A stretch of DNA of 64,000 bases, taken from Nipponacmea schrenckii. Its lineage: Eukaryota > Mollusca > Gastropoda > Lottiidae. This document shows, piece by piece, positions 1-9,575 of this stretch. The notes below the pieces were generated by a model. That model searched no databases. It saw nothing but the letters and a program-made list of their open reading frames with translations, and was not told where the DNA came from. The stretch spans positions 24,459,398 through 24,523,397 of the forward strand of contig JAUJPP010000003.1 in NCBI GenBank assembly GCA_030562195.1, written 5' to 3'. Numbering within the stretch: position 1 is the first letter of the stretch; each line of letters starts with the position of its first letter. The position numbers were made by a program, and so were the translations under genes.

Positions 1-400
1 TCTCGGAAATAGGATGATATCAAGTTTCTGGTATACGTAAAGACGTAGTTACTACTTTGTGCACTGATAGCGAAGTTTTCATAATAAGTCATACATGTAT
101 TGGAACCATCCGATGCAAACACTGCCATTTTGTACGAAGATCCTGATGTCATCATCTGAAGGAGTCGAGTAAACCCAACCCATCGGTTATTGACCAAAAT
201 ACCGAATCCAGCTTCATATTCCGTCAGACTGCGATTAAACTGTTCCCCGGTGCAAGTTAAATCACGTTCTAAAAATGAGGTATACCCTCCTCCAGACAAC
301 CAACATCTGACTTCAAACGGTTTTGGGGAGGCCACTGGCTGTACATTTGTTACTATAAATTTGCTTTTCCTTATACCATTATCATAGGCATCAGAACAAT
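1..400 (-). CDS. Fibrinogen-like domain exon of a secreted PAN-EGF-FBG protein (partial)
   Basis: Third recognised exon of the minus-strand fibrinogen-related gene; it continues past the left edge of the window. The acceptor AG is at 401-402, and the exon enters in phase 1, which matches the donor at 7478. The reading starts DCSDAYDNG and continues with RCWLSGGGYTSF, FNRSLTEYEAGFG, MAVFASDG and CMTYYENFAIS. These are the positions of the DC..Y, CDM..GGWT, F.R.W..Y..GFG and A.Y..F.V blocks of the fibrinogen C-terminal domain. Family role: extracellular carbohydrate or pattern binding, often in invertebrate immunity. Oddities: Tyr replaces the usual Trp after GGG, and the tryptophan-rich FWLGNE block reads NNRWVGFTR, so this is a diverged FBG domain. 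The C-terminal part is not visible. Confidence 0.85.
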
Positions 401-1258
401 CTGAAAAAATGATGTTGCAATATTATGAAAAGGAAAATATTATGTCGGCTTAAAAGAAAAGATATGCCCACTTCCCTCATAAATATCCAGTATATGATGA
501 CCGATTTGTCAAATTGTACGAAATATTTATAACTTGTCAAGGATTTAATAAGATAATTTTAAGTGTATCATATCAGATGCAAACTTTAGTCTCCCTTTTT
601 TTAACAGCGTTAACAAACACATTTTGACGCGTTTTACTAAGTCAAGGGCAATAAGTAAGGGATAGAGGCCGAACTAAACTAACTAACTAAACTAAACTAA
701 CTAACGACTCACAAACTGTCCTCTCTCTAACATAATAAACAGTTTGAGGACTCTTTCTTACTTAAATAATAGCCCTACAAAGTTAAACTAATTGTAATCA
801 ACACAACTCATTGATTGATTAATAGTTATGTGGGTTCAGATTGTGATTTAGACTGTGGCAAACATACTCTGCAGGTGTCTTCTACACACAATGTATTCAT
901 CAAGTGAAAACGATATATTTATAATTCAATCCACCTTTAGAAATACATCCCAAGTCGAGCCAATGGATAATATTTAGTATTAGTTTAGCAAAATCTGACA
1001 TGAATGCGATTGTTAAGAAAGCCCAGAAAAACAGAATCAAAAACACGCTGTATTTTACTTTATCAAATGGGAACGTTGCAAAATAAAACTGAATATATAA
1101 TTGAATTGCTTTGTCAGTGAAAAGATAAGGTCCAAACAACTAAAAAATAACACTCATACATTCTACTAGAGAATGGATAAATACAACAAAGGATGACGTC
1201 ATAGCTGTTATTTAACTAAAACTAAAACATTCAACTCTCGAATACCCGTTGATATTAG
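401..1258 (-). other. Intron 2 of the PAN-EGF-FBG gene, right of the FBG exon
   Basis: Non-coding intron sequence between the fibrinogen-like exon and the inserted composite element. It has a short (taac/taaac)n tract at about 672-706. The one long frame here (900-1139, minus) is hydrophobic and AT-rich, has no family signal, and was not called. Confidence 0.6.
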
Positions 1259-1269
1259 CAGGGACGTAG

Positions 1270-1325
1270 CTACGGGGGGGGGGGGGTTGGGTATGTGGGT
1301 GTCGCACCCCCCCCCCCCCCCCCCA
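1270..1325. repeat. Poly-G / poly-C hairpin at the left end of the composite element
   Basis: A run of about 13 G (from about 1275) is followed by a short spacer and a run of about 19 C. Together they form a GC hairpin in an otherwise AT-rich region. A matching C run near 7372-7387 lies at the other end. Confidence 0.6.
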
Positions 1326-1329
1326 CTTT

Positions 1330-2035
1330 TACTGAACTCGTCGGTAACACGCGGAATCGGTCGGTAAAAAGGGTGTCATGGATGGAACCGTCGCTAAAAC
1401 GCGGAATCGATCGATTAAACCGATTAATTAACCTAAAAAGTCAAAAAATTGTGTTGGTTATGGTCGGTCGATAAAAGACGGCAAGGTGGGACCGTCGGTA
1501 AAACCAATTAACCTAAAAAGTTAGGTACCTATCAGTAAACTGTCAACATTAAAAGGATATTTTTTTACTGAAACTACCGGAATCGGTCGGTATTAGTTGG
1601 TTATGACTGGAGTCTTCGGTAAAACAGATTGGTTAACCGATACCCTTGTTACTGGTAAGCTGTTCGTTATTTGAATTTGTCGGTAAAACGCGGAATTGGC
1701 CGATAGAAGATGGTCATACATGGAGCCGTCGGTAAAACCGATTTGTTAACCGAAAGAGTGAAAACCTTGTGTCTGTTAAGATGTTATCGGTAAACCGTTC
1801 GTCTAAATTAAAGTGATTTTTACTAAACTTGTCGGTAAAACGCGGAATCGGTCGATAATAACGGCCATGGTTGGGAAATGGAGCCTTCGGTAAAACCGAT
1901 TGGCTGACCGAAAGTGTGGAAACCTTGTGTCAGTTATGATGTTATCGGAAAACTGCTCGTCTACATAAAAAGTGATTTTTACTGAACTTGTCGGTAAAAC
2001 GCAGAATAAGTCGAAAAAGGCTATATAAAACATAA
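1330..2035. repeat. Internal sub-repeats (tcggtaaaacgcgg type)
   Basis: About five decayed copies of a unit near 150 bp. Each begins gaacttgtcggtaaaacgcg, contains a palindromic tcggtaaaaccgat segment and ends with gtgatttttactgaact. The same tcggtaaaact motif appears at 7324-7365 near the opposite end, which ties both ends to one element. Confidence 0.65.
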
Positions 2036-2330
2036 AAAAATTGATAATTTTGACCGGTGGAAACGACTTCCAAAATCGCGTCAGATGTATTCTCCGGGTT
2101 TCCTAGTTTGAAAAATTTTCCGGGGGAGAGCCCCCGAAACCCTCCGCCATGTCGGTAAAACGCAGAATAGGTCGAAAAAGGACATAGAAAACATGGTTTT
2201 CCGATGAAAATTGATAATTTGGATCAGTGGAAAAGACTTCCAAAATCGCGTCTGATGTATTCCCCGGGGTTTTTCCTAGTATGTACAATTTTCCGGGGAA
2301 GGACCCCCGAACCCCCCGCCACTGCAAGGG
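2036..2330. repeat. Direct duplication, two copies of about 130-160 bp
   Basis: Both copies run from attgataattt through gacttccaaaatcgcgtc, gatgtattc and ccgggg to a C-rich end (cccccgaa.cccccgcc). Copy 1 is about 2040-2150 and copy 2 about 2208-2323. Open frames here on either strand are products of the repeat. Confidence 0.6.
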
Positions 2331-2919
2331 CCAAATGCAAAGGCCTTTGGCCTGTAGGACTTGCCTTGGAAAAACCACCTTTCAGTCCCCCCTCTAAGGC
2401 ATATTTTTTTTTTTAAACAATATTTATTCACAAATTACAAATTATACATACATAATAAAGACTATGGTTTCAGAAACAGGTCGAGACTTATATTAATCTG
2501 TTACCATATACCGGTAATAGAATTACAATTCATAAATACAATATTATATACAATGTCTTTGAAATTATGTGTAAGTGTTGTGCAGTCCTGTTTTGTTAAA
2601 GTCTAAATCTACAGATGACGGGATTTTGCCAAAATAGTGTTCTCGAGAGATCTAAAGGTGCATTTAAAGGTGGTACGGTTGTATATTGGTGGGAAGGTTT
2701 TGCTCATCGAGGTCTCGACAGTCATCATGGCCCACAGCGACCCGGGTCGATCGAGGTCAAAATAAGGACGGGAATATCATTATTGATAGGATGAAGGTAA
2801 TTGGCGGAAACATTTTACCAGGTAAGCGGGTGTATAAGTCGATATCAAACGAACAATAGAGACAAGATGAGAATGTTAGATATGATCAGGAAAGCCTCAG
2901 TTGGACGGACGATTTGTAT

Positions 2920-3930
2920 CAGGTAACCTTCAATAGGATGAACGATAGATTTGGTAGCCCTCAAAAGAACAAAAATTAGAACAGGTAAGCCTCAATAGGA
3001 CGAACAATAATAGATCAGGTAAGCCTCAATAGGACGAACGATAATAGATTAGGTGAGCCTCAATAGGACGAACAATAATAGATCAGGTAAGCTTCAATAG
3101 GACTAGCAATAATAGATCAGGTGAGTCTCAATAGGACGAACAATAATAGATCAGGTAAGCCTCAATAGGGCGAACAATAATAGATCAGGTAAGCCTCAAT
3201 AGGACTAACAATAATAGATCAGGTGAGCCTCAATAGGACGAACAATAATAGATCAGGTGAGCATCAATAGGACGAACAATAATAGATCAGGTGAGCCTCA
3301 ATAGGACTAACAATAATAGATCAGGTGAGCCTCAATAGGACTAACAATAATAGGTCAGGTAAGCCTCCATAGGACGAACAATAATACATCAGGTGAGCCT
3401 CAATAGGACGAACAATAATAGATCAGGTGAGCCTCAATAGGACGAACAATAATAGATCAGGTGAGCCTCAATAGGACTAACAATAATAGATCAGGTGAGC
3501 CTCAATAGGACGAACAATAATAGATCAGGTAAGCTTCAATAGGACTAACAATAATAGATCAGGTGAGCCTCGATAGGACGAACAATAATAGATCAGGTGA
3601 GCCTCGATAGGACGAACAATAATAGATCAGGTGAGCCACAACATGACTAACAATAATAGATCAGGTGAGCCTCAATAGGACTAACAATAATAGATCAGGT
3701 GAGCCTCAATAGGACTAACAATAATAGATCAGGTAAGCTTCAATAGAACTAACAATTATAGTTCAGGTGAGCCTCAATAGGACTAACAATAATATAGCAG
3801 GTAAGCTTCAATAGGACTAACAATAATAGATCAGGTGAGCCTCAATAGGACGAACAATAATAGATCAGGTGAGCCTCAATAGGACGAACGATGGGTCAGG
3901 TTAGACTAAATGGAACGAACGGTAAGTTCG
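2920..3930. repeat. 34-bp minisatellite, about 27 copies
   Basis: Unit aataatagatcaggtgagc + ctcaataggacgaac. Two main variants alternate: gagcctcaataggacgaac and aagcttcaataggactaac. The array lies directly next to the 3' end of the LINE copy (the LINE is read on the minus strand), so it could be a tandem 3' tail or a pre-existing repeat. The copies are highly uniform, which suggests recent expansion. Confidence 0.85.
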
Positions 3931-3990
3931 GTTTTCACCCTGAAGTGACAAAAGTAAGTAATTAAAACTGTCTTGAATCAACTAAAACGA

Positions 3991-5148
3991 CTATGCTTTA
4001 AAACGATGTGTTAGTTTGATATATTCATGGACAATGCTGACTATAGTCGTGTTATCATCAGGACTAAGATCTGGGGATCCATGTAGAAGTAACTTGATAA
4101 CTAGAAGATAAATTGGGAGAGTATGAAGAGTCTTGGAACGTTGAGTGTGGTAACGAGGACAGTAAAGAAAGAAGTGCTCAGCATTTTCGAAAGAGTGGCC
4201 ACATGGACATGATGGATCATCAGTAAGGTGTCGAGCATACATGTGCGAGTGGAGTTCACTCATACTGTTCCTAATTCTACAGTGAGTTATTTCTGATGCT
4301 CGATCACCATGATAAAAGTGGCTAGGGATCCGAATATCTTTAATTTTTAGCTGTTGTTTAAATGAGTTAATGGATGTAGCTCCTTTGATGTTCCCTGGAA
4401 GATTATTCCAATCACGAGTCGTGGAGGGAAGAAAAGATTCATGGAAAAGGGTATGCTGGCAGAAAGGTGGTCGTAGTTCAGTCGGGTTACGGGTGTCATG
4501 GGCATGGATTTCACCAGTTGAGCGAGGAACTAATATATTTAGATAAGGCGGTGCTAGGTGGTGTATCATTTTATAGAAGAGAGTTAGCTTATGTCGATAG
4601 CGTCGGGTTTTTAGGGGTAAGAAACCAGTTTCTTCATATAGAATCTTGTGAGAAGTGCCCCGTGTTAGGCCTGAAATGGTTCGTAATGCGTCAAGTTGGA
4701 GATTCTCGAGGCGTTGAGCATCTCGAAGTGAGCAATTGTCCCAAACGACGTCATTAAAGTCAAAGAGGGGTAGAATAAATGACTTATATATTTTTTCTAA
4801 AGAATTTCTTGAGAGCCGATATTTCAGTGATCTTAGGCAGTCGATGGATTTTCTTGTTTTAGAAATGATGAAGTCTATGTGCCTGTTCCACTTAGCATCT
4901 GCACTGAAAATTATGCCTAAGTGTTTGTGTTCCTCAGAATCAAAGATTGATGCACTATCAAAATAGAGTGGAAAGTTTGATGGATTGTTTTTTTTGCTGA
5001 AGGTTATGGTTTTAGTTTTTTCTGGACAAAAAACGACATTCCATGTTTTGGCCCATTGATTGATTTTCTGCAAGTCATGATCTAAAGATCTTTGGCATGA
5101 TGGTGGGTCATGGATTATCATGTACATTGAGGTGTCATCGGCGAACAA
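3991..5148 (-). pseudogene. LINE reverse transcriptase, 3' portion of the ORF (longest intact segment)
   Basis: A 385-codon frame starting at the catalytic FADDT box. It covers the RT thumb (LGIIFSADAKWNRHID, FDFNDVVWDNCS) and the C-terminal cysteine-rich region. It is a fragment of the LINE polyprotein, not an independent gene; the frame upstream is broken. Confidence 0.8.
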
Positions 5149-7115
5149 CTTAAGATGCGAGTTTATATTTTCTGCTATGTCGAAAAGGAAAAAGTAATGG
5201 ACCTAATATTGAACCTTGGGGTACTCCGTTAGGTACGGTTATTTCATTTGAAGACTTGCCTTTGATTAGAACTACATGTAGTTGTTTGCGATCTGAGAGA
5301 TAATCCTTAATGAGAAGTAAGAGGTTTCCCGTGATCCCAATGGCTTTAAGTTTACACAAAAGGCCTTCGTGCCAAACACGATCGAATGCCTTACTAATAT
5401 CAAAGAAGATGGCCTTAGTTTCAAGGCCTTTATCAAGCTCGCTACATATTTGATGGTAGATATCGACAAGCTGATAAGTGCAAGCTATCTCCGCTCCTAA
5501 AACCAGATTGCATGGGTATAATTAAGTTATTTGAAACAAGGAAGTTATTGAGGTATTTGTACATGCATTTTTCAAACACTTTTCCAAGACAACTCAACAG
5601 GGATATTGGTCTATAATTAGAGCAGGAATGTTGATCGCCTTTCTTGAAGATGGGGGATACGTCTGCCCGTTTCCAAATGCGTGGAAAACACTGAGAATTT
5701 TGGAGATAATTGAATAAACACGACAACGGGGTGGATAGAAATTTGCAGCACAGTTTTAAGATGGAATTATTTATATGGTCTCTTCCACAGGCTTTGTTTG
5801 ATCCAAGGAGATCAGTATATCATGGACATCGCTTGGTGTGTAGATAGGTTGTTCGATTTCGATAGAACTTGGTAGTAATTTTGGTGGGGTTTGGCTAGGG
5901 TTAGGTAGTTTGGATTGACATATGAAGTGTTGGTTGAGTACTTCGGCTTTTTCGTGGTCATCATCGATAATGCCGTTTTTTGTAAACAGAGAGGGGAAGG
6001 CTTGTGGAATAGCATTGTGTTTCAGTGCAAAGGATTTGACAAGCTTCCACCAGTTTTTGTCGTTGAATTTACAGTCGTTTATTTTGTCATCCAATTTCGT
6101 GTGGTATTCCAACTTGACTCTACGAGTTTCGGATGTGACAAAGTTTCTGAACCTTCGAAACTCAGTCCATGCATTTGGCGAGTCAAAGAGTGTAGCATGT
6201 TTGTGGATCCGGTTTCGTTTGCGCAGAATACGCCGAATATAGCCATTCATCCACTCTGGGTCTTTCACTCTAATAGTAACTTCTTTATGGGGTACAAACG
6301 TGTGAATGCCATCCACCAGTTTAGAAGAAATTGTTTCAGCTAGGCTATTAGGATCTAGATATTGTTCGAATATATTGTTCCAATTGAATTCTTGGAAGAA
6401 GGCAGCGATGTCTGGAGGGTGTATAGCAGAGTAGTTCCAGATCGTACGTTTGTAAGATTGGTGTGTCGGACATGGTACGCGTAATGAGATACGAATGGGA
6501 CAGTGATCACTTATGCCGGCATCAAGAATTTCAGAGTGTTGGATGAGGTTTGGGCGAGAAACGAGAGCTCTATCCAGGAGTGAAGAGAGTTATCCTGGTT
6601 GGTCCATCAATGCACTGTGTGAGGTCAAAATCTTGGATGATTTCATGTAGATGCCCGGTTTTCGTGGAAAGAAAGTTGACATTTAGGTCACCAAGGATGA
6701 TAACTGGTTTGCATTCAGCTGTGGCCTGTGAGATACTGTCTCGAACCAGTTCCCAGTAAGAAACTAGCGAATTTGGTGCCCTATAGAAAGAACCAATAAG
6801 AAAGTTTTGTTTATTGACGGTAATTTCAACCCATACAGCTTCCAAACTAGCGATATAAAGGTCAGTGCGTTGTTTCTGAAAGATCGTGTTTTTGATGAAA
6901 ATAGCAACACCACCGCCAACTTTGCCTGGATCACGACTACATAGGTTTGGTGGGTGGAAATTTACTAGTGAAAGTGAGGAAGGTAACTGATCAGATGTCG
7001 TCCAAGTTTCAGAGAGGGTTATTACATCACAGTCACCCAGTTCAAGGGTTATTTGATCAAGACTGTTTGTAAGACTGCGAACATTTTGGTGTGCGATGGT
7101 TAAGTTTCTTGTAGT

Positions 7116-7142
7116 TGGTCCAGGGTTTGAATGTATGTCACC
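7116..7142 (-). other. 2A-like GDIHSNPGP motif in the LINE
   Basis: Codons read GDIHSNPGP immediately before the endonuclease domain. Canonical 2A ribosome-skipping motifs are D(V/I)ExNPGP; here His replaces Glu. 2A-like sequences in this position are known in CR1-like LINEs of marine invertebrates. Whether this variant is active cannot be told from the sequence. Confidence 0.55.
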
Positions 7143-7478
7143 ACATAGTAAGATCCTAGAAGGAATAGACCAGTTAAGGCATATTCTAGATACACCCCTG
7201 ATTTATATGGTTTTCAAAGGTTTAGGATTTGCTATAACGATGGATTTAGTTCGTGTATAATGTATATACTTAAAAGTGCGAGTAAGTTATTTTTCCCCCC
7301 CGGAAGAACACGTGTTCGCGTCCGTCGGTAAAACTTAGACGTTACACGTGTTCGTCGGTAAAACTTAGACGTTAACCCCCCCCCCCCAGTCAAAATGGTC
7401 ACGCTACGCCCCTCCCCTGAATATTAGCATGAAAGTAAATTCACACTTCATCCTTCAAAAAATTAACCCAATATTTAC

Positions 7479-7554
7479 CTCTGGCAATTCGATCACAATT
7501 TGTTCCATAGAAACCCCAAGGACACACACAAGTCGAGCCATCACACCCAATAGC
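7479..7554 (-). CDS. EGF-like exon of the PAN-EGF-FBG protein
   Basis: A 76-nt exon bounded by AG at 7555-7556 and a GT donor at 7477-7478, entering in phase 0 and leaving in phase 1. It encodes the second half of an EGF-like module: C.G..CVCPWGFYGTNCD, with the typical CxCxxGaxGxxC spacing. It is too short to be found as an open frame alone. It joins 8054-8359 upstream and 1-400 downstream without breaking frame. It probably acts as a spacer between the PAN and fibrinogen-like domains. Confidence 0.8.
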
Positions 7555-8053
7555 CTACAAAATAAATATAACTTTCTATAATTACAACACTAATCATTCA
7601 TAAGAAACATTACAGCATAACGATTAACATTATATCCTAGCAAATGAAATGTACCAGCAACTATTTATTTTTCATATCAGTAAATTGGATTGAGAATAGA
7701 ACACAAACTTTCGCAGACCAAGCTCATCGCTGACAAAAACAAATAAATGAAATGTCATTCTAATTGTGAACAAAAATAATGCCAAAACAGAAGAATTTGA
7801 AGGCGTTTTTTAAAATAAATGCGACTCATGAAGTCGAGGAAGTGAATGAAGAGGAACTACGATTGTGTGTAATATTTCCATGTCACAACCAGACGTTTGA
7901 GGTCTTAAACAGATCTGAGTATAAATACCAGGAATTGTATCATCAGACAAAGGAAGCTGTGGTTTGTAGTGGTAAGTTACCCCTCTCCCAAAGCCTTATG
8001 GGTTTCACTTGCACTAGTCCGCACAAAGATCAACTGGTATGGTTTTTACCTAC
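7555..8053 (-). other. Intron 1 of the PAN-EGF-FBG gene
   Basis: Spans donor 8053 to acceptor 7555. A 93-codon plus-strand frame (7779-8060, MPKQKNLKAFFK...) overlaps it and the end of the coding exon. It matches no family I recognise and may be a fragment of an older insertion. Confidence 0.5.
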
Positions 8054-8359
8054 CTTTTGAAAGCAGTGACAACCATCAGAACTTCCAGGCACAACACAAT
8101 CATTGCTATCTGCAAACCGACTACACTTAAAACTAGATTTACAAAACAGAAATCGTTTACAATCATGTTCCTTTGTACACCATTTAGCACAGGCTACTAA
8201 TGATACAGCGTGTCCTGAGTCAAGCTTCCAGCTAGGATCACAGTGATAGTTAATAATCTTCGTAGCTCGATATGACGATAATAAACTAGCACCTTTTGTC
8301 GTTTGAATAAGAATAAATATTAACCAATTTAACACGGTTATTAGATCTTGAAGGGTCAT
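8054..8359 (-). CDS. First coding exon: signal peptide and PAN/apple-like domain
   Basis: Starts at the ATG at 8357-8359 and ends at a gtaggt donor (8048-8053). The first ~23 residues (MTLQDLITVLNWLIFILIQ) form a hydrophobic signal peptide, so the product is secreted. Residues ~38-100 hold a cysteine framework (YHCDPSW, ACAKWC, HDCKRFLFC, KCSRF, GCHCF) in which SLVACAKWC..E.DCKRFLF matches the PAN/apple module of many molluscan secreted proteins. It leaves in phase 0, matching the EGF exon at 7479-7554. PAN + EGF + fibrinogen-like on one chain points to an extracellular recognition or adhesion protein; the ligand is unknown. On the minus strand, TATA-like stretches lie upstream (about 8487-8493 and 8561-8572), which is weak promoter evidence only. 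Confidence 0.8.
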
Positions 8360-9575
8360 AGTTCATCCGAATCCTAAAACAATTTTTTCAGATGTAACTA
8401 ACGTTGTTTAGAAGCTCCCGGAAATAATCATAAGTCGTATGAAACCGAAATACAGTGATCGAATATATTGACGTTGTTCCAATCTCTCTATATACAAATA
8501 CACATAACTCAAGCAATCGGGTAATTGGGGTTATTTGATGGTGCTGTCGGACTTTCACGGTTATATATTCCTGTTATAATGTAATCCAGCAATGATACAT
8601 GTCCTAATCAAACGTCTTACGTTAATATTCTTTATAAGATCTTTGCGGATCTTTTGATGCCTCCTATCCTAGTTAAATGTCACTAAAACCTTTCTAATAA
8701 TACAGTTCTTAAACACACATCCGACCAATCCTTTATTACGATAACAATAATAGGGTTACTTTTGAAAGCTCAATAAAATGTCCATGTGTTCTAACAAAGC
8801 AATTGTCTACTGATGAAGGTCATAACCATTAACTCTAAACTAAAATAGTCTCTATAAATCTCAGAAATTCTGCAGAATTCTCACTTACATACACCAATCC
8901 TCTAACGATGCAGGTCCAAATCAGACGTTATATTATAGATTTTCTCTGATGTATTCCTGGTTTCGTTAGCAGGAATTCGTTAATACTCAAACTTTTTTTC
9001 TACCCTGGCGTATTCCGGGTTTCGTTCGGTGGAATTCGGTAATACTAGAGACGTCAAATCAAAACTTTTTCTGTTTAAATATTCCGGATTAAACCTTTTC
9101 TTCTCTCAGACTCAGTAATTCTACAAATGTTAAAAAGATTTGATGTTTTAAGGGTACTAGTATCGTTGCGTAAATCAACAGTAGTGTCTCCTCTAATAAG
9201 ACGAATGGTGTGAGGATTCGTGATGTATAGGAGACTTCCAATAATAAATCTAAGTAAACATATATTAATGATATTCTTTACTCTCTGGTAATTCGCCAGT
9301 ATTGAAAGCTGATTGATTTTTCCTGTCTGTTGAGATTAATAAAAATAAAAGAAACACTTCTCTCAAAATAAAAACTGAGTCAGTCATAATATCAGGAGTG
9401 CCTCCAACTAGAAAAATTTCCTTTAAAACGCAAAGTCTTAATCCTTTTAGTAGTTTCATTGTAATCCGCTTTGACTATATTTTTAAAGTTTTAAAGGTAT
9501 TGTCTTGTTTAATGACAATAAAATAGTAATCCGCCTAAAAACAATTTTACTTTCTTATAGTGTATAATAGTTTTA
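8360..9575. other. Intergenic; upstream region of the PAN-EGF-FBG gene
   Basis: No gene seen. It contains the likely promoter of the minus-strand gene near 8360-8600 and a two-copy direct repeat of about 55 bp (gtattcc.ggtttcgtt..ggaattcg.taatact) at about 8951-9055. Short frames here are AT-rich and featureless. Confidence 0.5.

Larger units (their letters stand above)
3991..7206 (-). mobile_element. Degenerate non-LTR retrotransposon (LINE) with endonuclease and reverse transcriptase
   Basis: Read on the minus strand. An APE-type endonuclease lies at about 7180-6480: NVRSL, SETW, FYRAPNS, ILGDLNVN and, after a frameshift near 6590, SDHCPI. The reverse transcriptase lies at about 5750-4990: WKRADVSPIFKKGD, NYRPISLL, QSGFR, GVPQGSILGPLLF and FADDT. 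A C-terminal cysteine-histidine motif (CPCG..E.AEHFFLYC) lies near 4200 and the frame ends at 3991. The order and motifs fit the CR1/Jockey-like superfamily. At least four frameshifts (near 6590, 5800, 5500 and 5200) and a missing N-terminus make it a dead copy. It is nested in the composite element 1259-7419. A 2A-like GDIHSNPGP motif precedes the endonuclease (7116-7142). Confidence 0.85.
1252..7429. mobile_element. Composite DNA-transposon-like insertion with target-site duplication
   Basis: The same 9-mer atattagca occurs at 1252-1260 and 7421-7429, flanking about 6.16 kb. If the ends are set to CAGGG (left 1259, right complement of 7415-7419), the duplication is 7-8 bp. The ends are imperfect inverted repeats: left CAGGGACGTAGCTACGGG, right (reversed) CAGGGGAGGGGCGTAGCG, followed by poly-G. 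CAGGG ends with a 7-9 bp duplication suggest a hAT- or Mutator-like non-autonomous element. No transposase frame is visible. Inside are tcggtaaaa sub-repeats (1330-2030, and again 7322-7372), a direct duplication (2036-2330), a 34-bp minisatellite and a LINE copy. It sits wholly inside intron 2 of the PAN-EGF-FBG gene and does not interrupt coding. Confidence 0.65.

Noticed and set aside
2920..3930. CRISPR-like regular repeat
   Set aside because: The copies are contiguous with no unique spacers; it is a eukaryotic minisatellite.
7779..8060. 93-codon plus-strand frame MPKQKNLKAFFK... in intron 1 of the PAN-EGF-FBG gene
   Set aside because: No recognised family, and it overlaps the coding PAN exon on the other strand. 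Could be a transposon scrap; not enough to call a gene.
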